A DNA stretch of 35,487 nucleotides. Origin: Chloroflexota bacterium (GTDB lineage Bacteria; Chloroflexota; Dehalococcoidia; Dehalococcoidales; UBA2162). Shown here in pieces: positions 23,101 to 32,168 of this stretch (positions within the stretch are counted from its first letter, which is position 1; each line of letters starts with the position of its first letter). Where the stretch lies: assembly GCA_016199495.1 (NCBI GenBank), contig JACQGQ010000073.1, positions 1 to 35,487 of the forward strand. The letters are read 5' to 3'. A model generated the notes under the pieces. That model worked only from the letters and a program-made list of their open reading frames with translations, was not told the DNA's origin and searched no databases. Both the position numbers and the translations under genes were made by a program.

Positions 23101-23197
23101 GAAATGGCAGGATAGGGGTTTTCTGCCGGCAAACAATGCTGGCAGAAGAATTTTGTCGGCCTACCTTCGAAAAGATGGCGGCCAGATAGGGTGAAAA

Positions 23198-26056
23198 ATG
23201 CCGTTAGATGCCATAGTGGTCAAAGGGGCGCGTGAGCACAACCTCAAGAACGTAGATGTGGTTATCCCGCGGGATAAGCTGGTAGTTATTACCGGTGTTT
23301 CCGGCTCAGGGAAGAGTTCGCTGGCGTTTGATACCATCTACGCCGAGGGGCAGCGCCGTTATGTGGAATCTCTCTCCGCCTATGCCCGCCAGTTTCTGGG
23401 CAGGATGGAAAAGCCCGAGGTCGATTATATTGAAGGGTTAAGCCCGGCCATCTCGATTGACCAGAAGGGTGCCAGTAGGAATCCACGTTCGACAATGGGT
23501 ACGGTAACCGAGGTCTATGATTACCTGCGCCTGCTTTTTGCCAGGGTGGGTCACCCCCATTGCCCCAGGTGCGGGCGAGAGATTGCCAGTCAAACAGTGC
23601 AGCAGATTGTCGATGCTATTCAGGCTCTACCTGAAAACACGCGGATTATGGTGATGGCACCGCTGGTTAGAGACCGCAAGGGTGAATACCAGGTGGTCTT
23701 TGATGATTTGCGTAAGGCGGGCTACGTCAGAGTGCGGGTCGATGGGCACATCTATGACCTGTCTGAGGAGTTGCAACTTGATAAGAATAAAAAGCACTCC
23801 ATCGAGGTGGTCGTGGATAGATTAGTCGCCGGGGAAAACGGTAGCCAGAGCCGCCTGGCTGATTCAGTGGAGACGGCGCTCAAGCTTGGCGCCGGTGTGG
23901 TGCTGGTGTCTATTGTTGATGGCGAGGAGTTGCTCTTCTCGGAGCATTTTGCCTGTGTCTATTGCGGGATTAGCCTGGGTGAGATTGCTCCCAGAACATT
24001 TAGCTTTAATAGCCCTCATGGTGCCTGTCCTGCCTGCACCGGCCTCGGTATTAAGCTGGAGATAGACCCTGAGTTGATTATTCCCAACAAGGAACTCTCC
24101 ATAGCTGAGGGGGCAATACATCCCGGCTGGTGGTTCTCCTGGCATGCCCATGAGCTGGAGGTATTGGCCAGGCGGTATGATTTCTCAACGTACCAGCCGG
24201 TTAAGGAGTTGAGTGAACATCACCTTAAACTGGTGCTCTATGGGGAAGAGGGGAAGCTGGTGAAACACAGGAATCGTTACGGTCGGGTCAGGGAACATTT
24301 CACCGGCTATGAGGGGGTGATTCCCTATTTAGAACGCCTCAGTCGGGATACGCAGTCGGAGCGCACCCGGGTTGAGATTGGGCGCCATATGACGTCGACA
24401 CCATGCCCGGTTTGCCAGGGTAAGCGCCTTAAACCGGAGTCACTGGCGGTAACTATCGACGATAAAAATATCGTTGATGTTAGCTCACTGTCAGTTACTC
24501 AGGCATTGGAGTGGGTATCGGTTCTGGGCAGTGATGGTAACCAGGCTATCCTTACCGAGCGTGAGCAGATGATAGCTCACCAGATTCTGAAAGAGATTCA
24601 AGCTCGTCTGGGTTTTCTCATGAATGTCGGTTTGAGCTATCTTACCCTTGACCGTCCTTCAGCTACCCTGAGTGGTGGCGAGGGGCAACGAATTCGCCTG
24701 GCTACCCAGATTGGCAGCGGGCTGATGGGTGTCCTTTATATTTGCGATGAGCCGACAGTGGGTTTACACCCGGCCGATGGCTCCCGTTTGATTGAGACCC
24801 TGAAGAAGCTGAGGGATTTGGGGAATACCGTATTGACGGTGGAACATGATGAAGCGATGATGCGGGCGGCCGACCATATTATCGATATGGGGCCCGGGGC
24901 CGGGGAGCATGGCGGGCAAATTGTCGCCGCGGGGACGGTTACCGATATTATGAACTCAAGGGAGTCAATAACCGGTCAGTATCTCAGCGGGGTGAAGCAA
25001 ATCCCCCTGCCGCCGCAGCGCCGCCCCGGCTCGGGCGAGGAGATAGTCATCAAGGGAGCCAGGCAAAATAACCTGAAGAATATCGATGTCCATATCCCCC
25101 TGGGTAAATTTGTGGCTATCACCGGGGTTTCCGGTAGTGGTAAGAGCAGTCTTATCGATGAAGTTATGTCTAAGAAGCTGGCACAGCTCCTTTACCGGTC
25201 GAGGGAGAAGGCCGGTGCTTGTGACGGTATTAGCGGTGTCGAGCATATTGATAAGGTGGTCAATATCGACCAGTCGGCTATCGGGCGTACCCCTCGCAGT
25301 AATCCGGCTACCTATAGCGGCACCTTTACCCCTATCCGTGAGCTTTTTGCCACTGTTCCTGAAGCCCGGCTGCGGGGCTATGCTCCCGGCCGCTTCTCGT
25401 TCAATGTTAAGGGTGGGCGCTGTGAAGCTTGTGGCGGGGAGGGTTTTATTCAGATTGAGATGCAGTTTTTGCCTGATGTGACCGTCCCCTGCGAAGTCTG
25501 CCAGGGAAAGCGTTACAACCGTGAGGCCCTGGAGATTAAATTTAAGGACAGAAATATAGCCGAGGTGCTGGCTATGTCGGTCGAGCAAGCCCTAGTTTTC
25601 TTCGAGCATTTCCCCAGAGTCAGGAGTAAGCTGGAGACCCTGCGTGATGTCGGACTGGGCTATATTCGTTTAGGTCAGCCAGCGCCGACTCTTTCCGGTG
25701 GCGAGGCGCAGAGGGTAAAACTGGCGACCGAGCTAGCGCGGCGGTCTACCGGACGGACACTCTATATTCTTGATGAGCCGACTACCGGCCTTTCCTTTGC
25801 GGATGTGGCCGCTCTCCTCGGGGTACTACAGCGACTGGTTGATGCTGGTAACACGGTGATTGTCATTGAACATCACCTCGATGTGATTAAGAACGCCGAT
25901 TATATTATTGACCTCGGTCCCGGTGCCGGTGACGAGGGCGGCTATGTGATTGCTACCGGGACGCCTGAGGAGATAGCACAACAGAGCTCTTCAGCTACCG
26001 GATGGTATTTGAGCCGGCTACTGTCTAAGAATGTGGAATATGCTTTGACTGGTTGA
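23198..26056 (+). CDS. uvrA: Excinuclease ABC subunit A
   Basis: Damage-recognition ATPase of nucleotide excision repair, 952 aa (family 930-960), working with UvrB and UvrC on bulky DNA lesions. It has two ABC halves. The first Walker A is [20 protein letters not shown] with [11 protein letters not shown] after it; the first zinc module has CPRC and CVYC/CPAC; the first signature is [12 protein letters not shown] with [10 protein letters not shown]. The second Walker A is [14 protein letters not shown], and the second zinc finger runs CEACGGEGF...CEVCQGKRY. The second signature is [12 protein letters not shown] with [10 protein letters not shown]. The ribosome binding site TAGGGTG is modest. 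It is followed closely by an unrelated MFS gene. An inverted repeat over its promoter may be a damage-response operator. Confidence 0.97.
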   Translation: MPLDAIVVKGAREHNLKNVDVVIPRDKLVVITGVSGSGKSSLAFDTIYAEGQRRYVESLSAYARQFLGRMEKPEVDYIEGLSPAISIDQKGASRNPRSTMGTVTEVYDYLRLLFARVGHPHCPRCGREIASQTVQQIVDAIQALPENTRIMVMAPLVRDRKGEYQVVFDDLRKAGYVRVRVDGHIYDLSEELQLDKNKKHSIEVVVDRLVAGENGSQSRLADSVETALKLGAGVVLVSIVDGEELLFSEHFACVYCGISLGEIAPRTFSFNSPHGACPACTGLGIKLEIDPELIIPNKELSIAEGAIHPGWWFSWHAHELEVLARRYDFSTYQPVKELSEHHLKLVLYGEEGKLVKHRNRYGRVREHFTGYEGVIPYLERLSRDTQSERTRVEIGRHMTSTPCPVCQGKRLKPESLAVTIDDKNIVDVSSLSVTQALEWVSVLGSDGNQAILTEREQMIAHQILKEIQARLGFLMNVGLSYLTLDRPSATLSGGEGQRIRLATQIGSGLMGVLYICDEPTVGLHPADGSRLIETLKKLRDLGNTVLTVEHDEAMMRAADHIIDMGPGAGEHGGQIVAAGTVTDIMNSRESITGQYLSGVKQIPLPPQRRPGSGEEIVIKGARQNNLKNIDVHIPLGKFVAITGVSGSGKSSLIDEVMSKKLAQLLYRSREKAGACDGISGVEHIDKVVNIDQSAIGRTPRSNPATYSGTFTPIRELFATVPEARLRGYAPGRFSFNVKGGRCEACGGEGFIQIEMQFLPDVTVPCEVCQGKRYNREALEIKFKDRNIAEVLAMSVEQALVFFEHFPRVRSKLETLRDVGLGYIRLGQPAPTLSGGEAQRVKLATELARRSTGRTLYILDEPTTGLSFADVAALLGVLQRLVDAGNTVIVIEHHLDVIKNADYIIDLGPGAGDEGGYVIATGTPEEIAQQSSSATGWYLSRLLSKNVEYALTG

Positions 26057-26115
26057 GTATTGCCTGGCTGGGTATCATCCCTGTTCTGGTAAGCTGCTTC
26101 CGATTGGAGATAAAT

Positions 26116-27360
26116 TTGCCTGACAAAAGACCCGCTGGATTTTTCTATGGTTACGTTGTCGTTGTCGCTGGTCTGGTTGCTTCGGTGTTGCTGGTGGGGG
26201 CTTATACTTCTTTCGGCGTCTTCTTTAAGCCTTTGGCGTCTGAGTTTGGCTGGATGAGGGCGACCACCTCGGCGGCGACATCGATTGCCTCTCTGGTAAT
26301 GGGCTTTTCCGGTATTCCTGCCGGTAGATTAACTGATAAATATGGTCCCCGGATGGTCCTGGTAGCTTGTGGCTTAATTATGGGTTCGGGTATTTTACTA
26401 ATGTCGCAGGTTAATGCTCTCTGGCAACTATATCTCTTCTACGGGGTAATGGTTGGTGCCGGCATGAGTGCTGCCGACGTACCGATAGTAGCCACCGTAG
26501 CCAGATGGTTCGTCAAAAAACGGGGGATGATGATTGGCATTACTAAAGTCGGGGCTGGTATCGGCATTATGGTCGTGCCTTTGTTGGCCAACTGGCTCAT
26601 CTCCGGCTATGGCTGGCGCCAGGCTTATCTCATTATCGGCGCCATTACCCTGGTGGGGATTGTATTAATGGCGCTGCTTTTTAAGCGTGACCCGGGCCAG
26701 ATAGGGGCGCTGCCGGATGGCGCTACCGAGCTAGCGGCCGCCGGGTCGACTATTAAAACTCGCCAGTTTTCGGTGAAGGAGGCAATGGCTACCCGGCAAT
26801 TCTGGATATTTTCCGCAGCCTGGTTCAGCTTTATGTTTTGCATGCAGGTAGTCATGTTGCATATTGTCCCCCACATTACCGACATTGGTATTTCGCCGAC
26901 GATAGCGGCCACCATCGTTGGTGTCATTGGCGGCTTTAGTATTCTCGGCCGGTTTGGCTTGCCCAGTCTGAGCGACAGTTTAGGGACGAAAGCGACGTAT
27001 CTGATTTCCTTTTCTCTTTTAGTCATCTCTCTTGTCTGGTTACAGTTCGCCACCGAGGCCTGGATGTTTTATCTTTTTGCCGCCATCTACGGGACAGCCC
27101 ATGGTGGTAGTTTTGCCTTACTTTCCCCGATGCTGGCCGGGTTGTTCGGGCTGCAATCACTCGGTGCCATACTTGGTGTTACCCTCTTTGCCGGTACCTT
27201 CGGCAGTTTTATCAGCCCGCTGCTCGCCGGCCGGATATTTGATATAATGGGTAATTACCGGCTAGCTTTTTTAATTCTGGTCGTGTTCAGCGTTATCGGA
27301 CTGATACTAATCTCTCTCCTGGCATCGCCCCGCAGCAGAGGAGGCAGAAATGACTCGTGA
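26116..27360 (+). CDS. MFS transporter, oxalate/formate antiporter or monocarboxylate type (copy 3)
   Basis: Inner-membrane permease of about 414 aa, third paralog in the window: FFYGYVVVVAGLV, FGVFFKPLASEFGW, SGIPAGRLTDKYGPRMVL, and a second-half GATVVG/PTIAATIVGVIGG region. The track start is a TTG overlapping the uvrA stop (TTGA), which would add a hydrophobic lead. The TTG at 26116 has GGAG six nt upstream and yields MPDKRPAGFFYGY, as in its paralogs, so it is preferred, although coupling to uvrA is possible. Its end overlaps the HD gene by 11 bp, so the two are coupled. Cargo is unknown. Confidence 0.86.
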   Translation: MPDKRPAGFFYGYVVVVAGLVASVLLVGAYTSFGVFFKPLASEFGWMRATTSAATSIASLVMGFSGIPAGRLTDKYGPRMVLVACGLIMGSGILLMSQVNALWQLYLFYGVMVGAGMSAADVPIVATVARWFVKKRGMMIGITKVGAGIGIMVVPLLANWLISGYGWRQAYLIIGAITLVGIVLMALLFKRDPGQIGALPDGATELAAAGSTIKTRQFSVKEAMATRQFWIFSAAWFSFMFCMQVVMLHIVPHITDIGISPTIAATIVGVIGGFSILGRFGLPSLSDSLGTKATYLISFSLLVISLVWLQFATEAWMFYLFAAIYGTAHGGSFALLSPMLAGLFGLQSLGAILGVTLFAGTFGSFISPLLAGRIFDIMGNYRLAFLILVVFSVIGLILISLLASPRSRGGRNDS

Positions 27361-27901
27361 AGAAGCACTCGACTCGGTTAGAGCTAACGTGGACAATGAA
27401 AATCTGGTGAAGCATATGTTAGCTACTGAGGCAATCATGGAGGCATTGGCGGGGCGGCTTGGTGAGGATGAGGAGGAGTGGGGGCTGGCCGGTCTGCTGC
27501 ACGATATCGATGTGGAACTTACCGGGGGGGACATGACTAACCACAGTAAGCTGGGGGCTGACCTGGTGAGAGAAATGGGAGTTAGTGAGGCGGTAGTGCA
27601 CGCTATCCTCTGTCATAATGAAGCCCACGGTATTCCCCGGGAGGCCAAACTCGATAAGGCACTATTTTGTGCTGACCCGCTGACGGGTTTAATCACGGCG
27701 GCGGCTCTGGTGCGGCCCGATAAAAAGCTGGCTGGTATCGAGGCTAACTCGGTCAGGAAAAGATTTAAGGAAAAGAGCTTTGCCGCCGGTGCCAGCCGGG
27801 AGCAGATGGCTAGCTGTAGTGAACTCGGGCTTGAGCTGGATGAGTTCATTGAGTTGGGCTTAAAAGCAATGCAGGGAATTGCCCCTACCCTAGGTTTATA
27901 G
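27350..27901 (+). CDS. HD-domain phosphohydrolase
   Basis: 183-aa HD/HDIG-type metal-dependent phosphohydrolase. The metal ligands visible are His in LVKHML, the HD pair in LLHDIDVE, His in ILCHNEAHG and a later Asp in FCADPLTGLI, the usual order. The C-terminal helix bundle resembles small single-domain HD proteins predicted to act on nucleotides or cyclic nucleotides. GAGGAGG sits inside the end of the MFS gene, and the start overlaps it by 11 bp. Substrate cannot be inferred. Repeat copy C follows directly. Confidence 0.88.
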   Translation: MTREEALDSVRANVDNENLVKHMLATEAIMEALAGRLGEDEEEWGLAGLLHDIDVELTGGDMTNHSKLGADLVREMGVSEAVVHAILCHNEAHGIPREAKLDKALFCADPLTGLITAAALVRPDKKLAGIEANSVRKRFKEKSFAAGASREQMASCSELGLELDEFIELGLKAMQGIAPTLGL

Positions 27902-27905
27902 ATTT

Positions 27906-28128
27906 TATTGACCTCACCCCCTTAATCCCCCTCTCCTTCAAAGGAGAGGGGGAAGAAAAAGAAAGAGGGGGCTTCGCCCCTCTTAGACTCTCTCCTGGTT
28001 CGAATCCAATGTGGGCTACCAAAATATCTTAGAGTAAAAAACCGGGCGTTAAGAGGGGCGTCAGCCCCTCTTAACATATTTCTCCCCCTTCCCCTTCAGG
28101 GGAAGGGGGACACAGGGAGATGGGGTTC
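27906..28128. repeat. Palindromic G/C-run repeat block (copy C)
   Basis: Occupies the convergent gap between the HD gene and sbcC. Outer arms are acctcacccccttaatcccc and gggggacacagggagatggg. Inside are ctctccttcaaaggagag, agggggcttcgcccctctt, ttaagaggggcgtcagccc with its complement, and cccttccccttcaggggaaggggg. The two inner gaggggc hairpins bracket a tRNA 3'-end remnant. As a convergent hairpin array it could stop transcription from both sides. Confidence 0.7.
27996..28021 (+). other. tRNA 3'-end remnant (T-loop to CCA)
   Basis: TGGTTCGAATCC, a T-loop with 3' T-stem arm, is followed by AATGTGGGCT and ACCA. The spacing is exact: T-loop 7, arm 5, acceptor 7, discriminator, CCA. Upstream sequence is repeat, not the rest of a tRNA, and the T-stem 5' arm pairs at only three of five positions. 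It therefore looks like an orphan tRNA end, such as an integration-site remnant or tRNA-derived fragment. Confidence 0.65.
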
Positions 28129-28135
28129 CCACAAA

Positions 28136-30706
28136 TTAACTTACTTCAATGGTTGAGCCTGCGGCGGTCTTGATAACATCAATGCGGTTGGGGAAGGTGT
28201 CCCTGAACTCCTCGATATGAGTGATGACCAGTATCTTTTCAAAGTCATCCTGGATGGAGATTATCGCCTCTCTAAGCTTTTCCAGACCGCTGCTATCTTG
28301 AGTGCCGAAACCTTCGTCGATAATCAGCGTGCGCAGTGGTGCCCCGGCCCGTCTCGCCAGTAGTTTGGACAGGGCGATGCGAATGGCGAAGTTGATACGG
28401 AAGGCTTCGCCACCGCTAAACATCTCGTAATTTCGTGTGCCTAACTCGTCAGAGATATTGATATCCAGGGTTTCAATAACCTCTCCTTTTTTCGTGGGAC
28501 GCTGTGTTTCGATTTTGACGTGCATTCTATTATCAGTCATGCGTCCCAGCAATTTATTGGCTTCAGCTTCAATTTCGGGACGGGCGCTATCAATGAGCAG
28601 GGCTTGTATGCCCCCTTTGCCAAAAGCCTGAGCCAGCTCCCGATAAATTTTCTCCTCCCTGGCGGCTTGAGCCAGGGATTTTGCCTTTTCACCCCTTTTT
28701 ATCTCCAGTTCAGCGCAGCGTTCTAGCTTTCCCTTGACACTGCCCACTATCTCCTGGGCTTGTTTTTGCTGCCGGCTCAGTATCTGGTGCTCGGCTTCAG
28801 CCCGGGCTAGTTCAGCAACGAGCTGGGGCAGTGAGCTTAGTGCTAGGGTTAGCTCCTGCCCTTTTTGGTTATCAGCCTCGAGGCTGTGGCCCAGTTCTTG
28901 AGCAGCTTGCTCGGCTCTAGCCGCCGCCTCTTTTGCCTGATTGATGAGCCTGTCGGCTTCTACCAGCCTTCGTTTGGGGTTTTCATATTGCTCGAGACTG
29001 GTCAGACGGTGGCGCAGCTGTTCGTGCTGCTGGGAGTCGTAGTTAAGTTTACCCAGTTCCCCGTCCAGTTGCTGCAGCGCCGCCTGCTCACTAATGGCGA
29101 AATCTTTTTTCGCCAGGCGCTCTTCAATTTCAGCCAGTAGTTTCCTGGTTTGGCTGAGCTGGTTACCCGCCAGTTCAGCCTGGTCAATCTCCCGACTGAT
29201 GAGGCTGATTTTACTCTGTGCCGAAGTTCTATCTTGTTTGAGCCGGGCTTCTACCCGGGATATTTCACTTTCTATTGACCTGAGCTCGATATTCTGCTGG
29301 GCCAGTTCGCTTTGCGCCGACTTTAGAGAGTCGGCTTTGCCGTGCTTAGCGGCGGTGTATTTTGTCTCAATGAGCTTGAGGCCGTCGCTACCCAGTTCCG
29401 TCTCACATAGGGGACATCTGGCGCCACTTTCGCCCAGCAGGAGGTTAAGTTTTTCTGCTATCTCAGCTATCTCTTCTTCCAGTCGGGCTTGGCTGGATTC
29501 CAGGGCGTGGACCTGGGTTCGTAGTTCCTGGCTGCTCTGCCTTTGCTGCCGGAGTGTTTCTTCTTCCTCAGCCAAACGGCCTAATTCAGTTTGCACCTGT
29601 TGCCATTCGTTCTTAAACTGGGGTACTTTCTGGCGGCTGGCTTCCAACTCGCCGATTTTGTTTTCCGCCAGGGCGTGCTCTTTAAGCAGGGCTTGACTGG
29701 CCCGGACAATAGTCATCTCCAGGCGGTGTTTGCCTTCATTTAGTTCGCTGCTTAGTCTGAGCTTTTGGTCAAGTTCGTCTTTTAACTTTTTGGCGCCGGT
29801 AAACTGAGCATAGCCATCTTCTATCGCGGCACGCTGGGCAATTAGCTCCTCGTACTCCTTGATTTGAGCATGGTGTTGTTGGCTCTGGGCGTCCCAGCGT
29901 GCCAGCGCTCTGGCTGTTTCGGCCAGGTGTTCCTCCAACTGAGCTAGTTGCCACTGCTTGTTTTTCAGCAGTTCTTTTTTCTGCCGCAGTTCGTTTAGTC
30001 CGGATTCCTGTTGACTGATTACTTTGTCTACGGAGGAGAGCTGATTCTGTGCCTGCGCCAGCTCAGCCTCGTAGGTCGGCTTCCGGGCTAATTCATCGCT
30101 AATATCCTTGATAGCACTTTCAGCCAGAGCCTTCTCCGTTTCCTGCTGCTTCGCCAGTTCCCTGGCTTGTTCTTCAAGCTCGTCGTAGCGAGAAAGCTCC
30201 AGGATGTTGGCTAACACCTCTTTGCGTTTACCGGGGGGTTTTTGCGTGAACTCGTCGGCGTGACCCTGGCGCAGGAAGGCACTGTTAATGAAGGTATCGT
30301 AATCCATGTGCAGCAGGGCGACAATTTTCTGTTCTGTCTGTCTTATGCCATCGCCGGAGATTACTTTGAAGCCATCGCCGCTGGCGATGAGCAAATCAAG
30401 ACTGCTCTGTCCCGATGCCCGGCGTCGTTTCGGTTTAGCGTGCTTGCGGATGACGCGGTAGGCTTGCTGCCCGACGGCGAAGTCAAACTCCACCGCCATT
30501 TCTGTCTGACCGAGGTGAATGAGGTCGTCGTCACTCTTAGCCCTGGTTTTGCCCCACAGTGCCCAGGTCATGGCGTCAATCAGAGCCGACTTACCGTTGC
30601 CATTGTTGCCACAGATGCTGGCGACGTGGATGCCGCTAAAATGGAGTGCGGGCACATTATCCCCGTAGGGCATGAAATTACGCACGGCTAACTTAATGGG
30701 AATCAT
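28136..30706 (-). CDS. sbcC: Exonuclease subunit SbcC / Rad50-like ATPase
   Basis: SMC-like DNA repair ATPase, 856 aa, cytoplasmic. The N-terminal globular part has Walker A GNNGNGKSALIDAMTWALWG. The middle has two long coiled-coil arms rich in Gln/Glu/Lys/Leu, joined by a zinc-hook CPLCETELG (CxxC). The C-terminal half-site has the ABC signature FSGGEAFRINFAIRIALS and Walker B LRTLIIDEGFGTQD. With the SbcD/Mre11 nuclease it processes hairpins and DNA ends. No sbcD lies next to it here, although sbcD-sbcC usually form an operon. GAGGAG precedes ATG 30706. The short length relative to E. coli SbcC (over 1000 aa) matches archaeal-type Rad50. Confidence 0.92.
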   Translation of the reverse strand: MIPIKLAVRNFMPYGDNVPALHFSGIHVASICGNNGNGKSALIDAMTWALWGKTRAKSDDDLIHLGQTEMAVEFDFAVGQQAYRVIRKHAKPKRRRASGQSSLDLLIASGDGFKVISGDGIRQTEQKIVALLHMDYDTFINSAFLRQGHADEFTQKPPGKRKEVLANILELSRYDELEEQARELAKQQETEKALAESAIKDISDELARKPTYEAELAQAQNQLSSVDKVISQQESGLNELRQKKELLKNKQWQLAQLEEHLAETARALARWDAQSQQHHAQIKEYEELIAQRAAIEDGYAQFTGAKKLKDELDQKLRLSSELNEGKHRLEMTIVRASQALLKEHALAENKIGELEASRQKVPQFKNEWQQVQTELGRLAEEEETLRQQRQSSQELRTQVHALESSQARLEEEIAEIAEKLNLLLGESGARCPLCETELGSDGLKLIETKYTAAKHGKADSLKSAQSELAQQNIELRSIESEISRVEARLKQDRTSAQSKISLISREIDQAELAGNQLSQTRKLLAEIEERLAKKDFAISEQAALQQLDGELGKLNYDSQQHEQLRHRLTSLEQYENPKRRLVEADRLINQAKEAAARAEQAAQELGHSLEADNQKGQELTLALSSLPQLVAELARAEAEHQILSRQQKQAQEIVGSVKGKLERCAELEIKRGEKAKSLAQAAREEKIYRELAQAFGKGGIQALLIDSARPEIEAEANKLLGRMTDNRMHVKIETQRPTKKGEVIETLDINISDELGTRNYEMFSGGEAFRINFAIRIALSKLLARRAGAPLRTLIIDEGFGTQDSSGLEKLREAIISIQDDFEKILVITHIEEFRDTFPNRIDVIKTAAGSTIEVS

Positions 30707-30741
30707 TGACGCAACTCCTCGATAACCGTCTTAGTTTATTT

Positions 30742-30750
30742 ATTTTAGCA
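30742..30750 (-). promoter_or_regulatory. Extended -10 promoter for sbcC
   Basis: Minus-strand TGCTAAAAT, identical to the uvrA extended -10, about 36 nt upstream of ATG 30706. Confidence 0.4.
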
Positions 30751-30774
30751 TAGTCAGGAGATTATTTATCCACC

Positions 30775-30850
30775 TTATCTCCTTTCCTTTGGATGGGGGG
30801 ATATTAAAAAAGAGGGGCGAAGCCCTTTGTAGACATCCCCCCTCTAGTAT
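30775..30850. repeat. Degenerate palindromic repeat fragment (copy D)
   Basis: Contains tggggggatattaaa, the inner hairpin agaggggcgaagcccttt and tcccccctct. It is a shortened relative of copies B and C in the divergent gap between sbcC and the phosphofructokinase gene. Confidence 0.5.
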
Positions 30851-30864
30851 TTCTCTGATAGTCA

Positions 30865-30893
30865 TTGACAAAACTAGTTTATCTATCTAAAGT
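30865..30893 (+). promoter_or_regulatory. Promoter for the phosphofructokinase gene
   Basis: TTGACA (30865-30870), a 17-nt spacer and TAAAGT (30888-30893), leaving a leader of about 80 nt before ATG 30978. Confidence 0.5.
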
Positions 30894-30977
30894 GTCTATT
30901 AGTGAGAGGCAGGATATCAAAAAGCGGAGCTTTATTTCTTGAGTCTGGGATAGGTTCTTTGATAATCGGAGGTGCCA

Positions 30978-32027
30978 ATGGAAAGGAAGAAAAGGATTGG
31001 GATTCTGACTGGAGGTGGCGATTGCCCGGGGCTTAATGCGGCCATCAGGGCGATGACAAAAACAGCCATCCAGGAAGGCTATGAAGTAATCGGAATTCGT
31101 AATGGCTGGAAGGGTTTTATTGATGATGAAAACGAGGTATTGGATAGAATTAAAACTTCGGGAATTATTGACCGGGGAGGAACAATCCTGGGAACTTCAA
31201 GGTTCAGTCCTTTCCAAACTGAAAATGGCCGGCAACAAGTTTTCGATGGATTTGAGCAGCTAGGATTAGAGGCGTTGGTGGTTTTGGGGGGAGAAGGGAC
31301 GCTGGCGGTCACCAGTAAGCTATTTAAAATGGGTCTTCCCGCCATCGGAATACCTAAAACCATTGATAATGATGTCAAAGGGACTGATTTCACCATAGGC
31401 TTTCAAACTGCTGTCCAGATTGCTACCGATGCTCTGGACAGGCTGCGTTCTACTGCGGAAAGCCATCACCGTGTCATGCTTCTCGAAGTAATGGGCCGCC
31501 ACGCCGGCTGGATTGCTACTTATGCCGGTATGGCTAATGGCGCCGATGCCATCTTAATTCCTGAAATTCCTCTGGACGAGGAGAAGCTGGAAGAATTCTG
31601 CCAGATGCTGACACGCAGAAATAAAAAGGGTATAAATTTTACTATTGTCGTCGTCGCCGAAGGAACAAAATTAGAAGGGAAAACTAGAGAAAGGCGTAGC
31701 TCCGGTGTCCCGGGGAATGAAAAGGCACCTGGATTGGGTGGGATAGCTAGTGTTATCGGGGAGATAATTGAGCAAAAAACAGGCTTGGAGACCAGGGTTT
31801 CTTCCTTGGGCTATGTGCAACGGGGAGGGACGCCGGTGGCTTACGACCGCAGTCTGGCAACAGCTTTTGGCGTGAAATCGGTCAGGTTGATAGAAGAAAA
31901 AAGGTATGGAGAGATGACGGCTCTGAAAGGCAATAGAATTACCAGCGTCCCTTTAGAACTGGTGGCCGATGGCATAAAAACGGTAAACCTGAATATCTAT
32001 AAAGTGGCCGAGATATTTTTTGGTTAA
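30978..32027 (+). CDS. pfkA: 6-phosphofructokinase
   Basis: Phosphorylates fructose 6-phosphate to the 1,6-bisphosphate in glycolysis; 349 aa, a group A PFK. Motifs: GILTGGGDCPGLNAAI, GTILGTSRFSP, GGEGTLAVT, IPKTIDNDVKGTDFTIGF (catalytic Asp in TIDND), MGRHAGWIA and LGYVQRGGTPVAYDR. The residue after GGE is Gly, as in ATP-dependent enzymes, while PKTIDND carries the Lys found in pyrophosphate-dependent ones. This Gly/Lys combination is known from mixed-lineage, mostly ATP-using PFKs, so ATP use is likely but not certain. The track begins at GTG 30972; ATG 30978 has GGAGGTG upstream and is preferred. Confidence 0.94.
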   Translation: MERKKRIGILTGGGDCPGLNAAIRAMTKTAIQEGYEVIGIRNGWKGFIDDENEVLDRIKTSGIIDRGGTILGTSRFSPFQTENGRQQVFDGFEQLGLEALVVLGGEGTLAVTSKLFKMGLPAIGIPKTIDNDVKGTDFTIGFQTAVQIATDALDRLRSTAESHHRVMLLEVMGRHAGWIATYAGMANGADAILIPEIPLDEEKLEEFCQMLTRRNKKGINFTIVVVAEGTKLEGKTRERRSSGVPGNEKAPGLGGIASVIGEIIEQKTGLETRVSSLGYVQRGGTPVAYDRSLATAFGVKSVRLIEEKRYGEMTALKGNRITSVPLELVADGIKTVNLNIYKVAEIFFG

Positions 32028-32069
32028 GCAGTAAAAGACTGACTGGCAACCCGCCTGGGTAAAAAAGAT

Positions 32070-32160
32070 TATTTATCTACCTCACCCCCTCGTTCCCCCT
32101 CTCTTACCTACACTCCCCTTCCCCTTAGTAAGGAGAAGGGGATACAGGGGATAGGGTCTC
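32070..32160. repeat. Palindromic G/C-run repeat (copy E)
   Basis: tacctcaccccctcgttcc, then ctccccttccccttagtaaggagaaggggatacaggggatagg. Hairpin arms cccctt..aagg..aagggg form a long imperfect stem. It lies between the convergent pfkA and rpoD ends, so it may end transcription from both, though no clean T-run follows. Confidence 0.65.
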
Positions 32161-32168
32161 TGAAGCGC

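Larger units (their letters stand above)
22886..23197. other. Divergent regulatory gap between MFS copy 2 and uvrA
   Basis: 312 bp with a degenerate 35-bp repeat copy (22993-23040), the uvrA promoter with an overlapping inverted repeat, and a hairpin ttctgcc/ggcagaa at 23121-23148 followed by a short T-rich stretch. This could be a leader attenuator for uvrA. No ORF is supported. Confidence 0.55.

Noticed and set aside
27945-28021. Complete tRNA gene in repeat block C
   Set aside because: Only the T-loop, arm and acceptor 3' end are present; no D arm, anticodon arm or matching 5' acceptor is seen.
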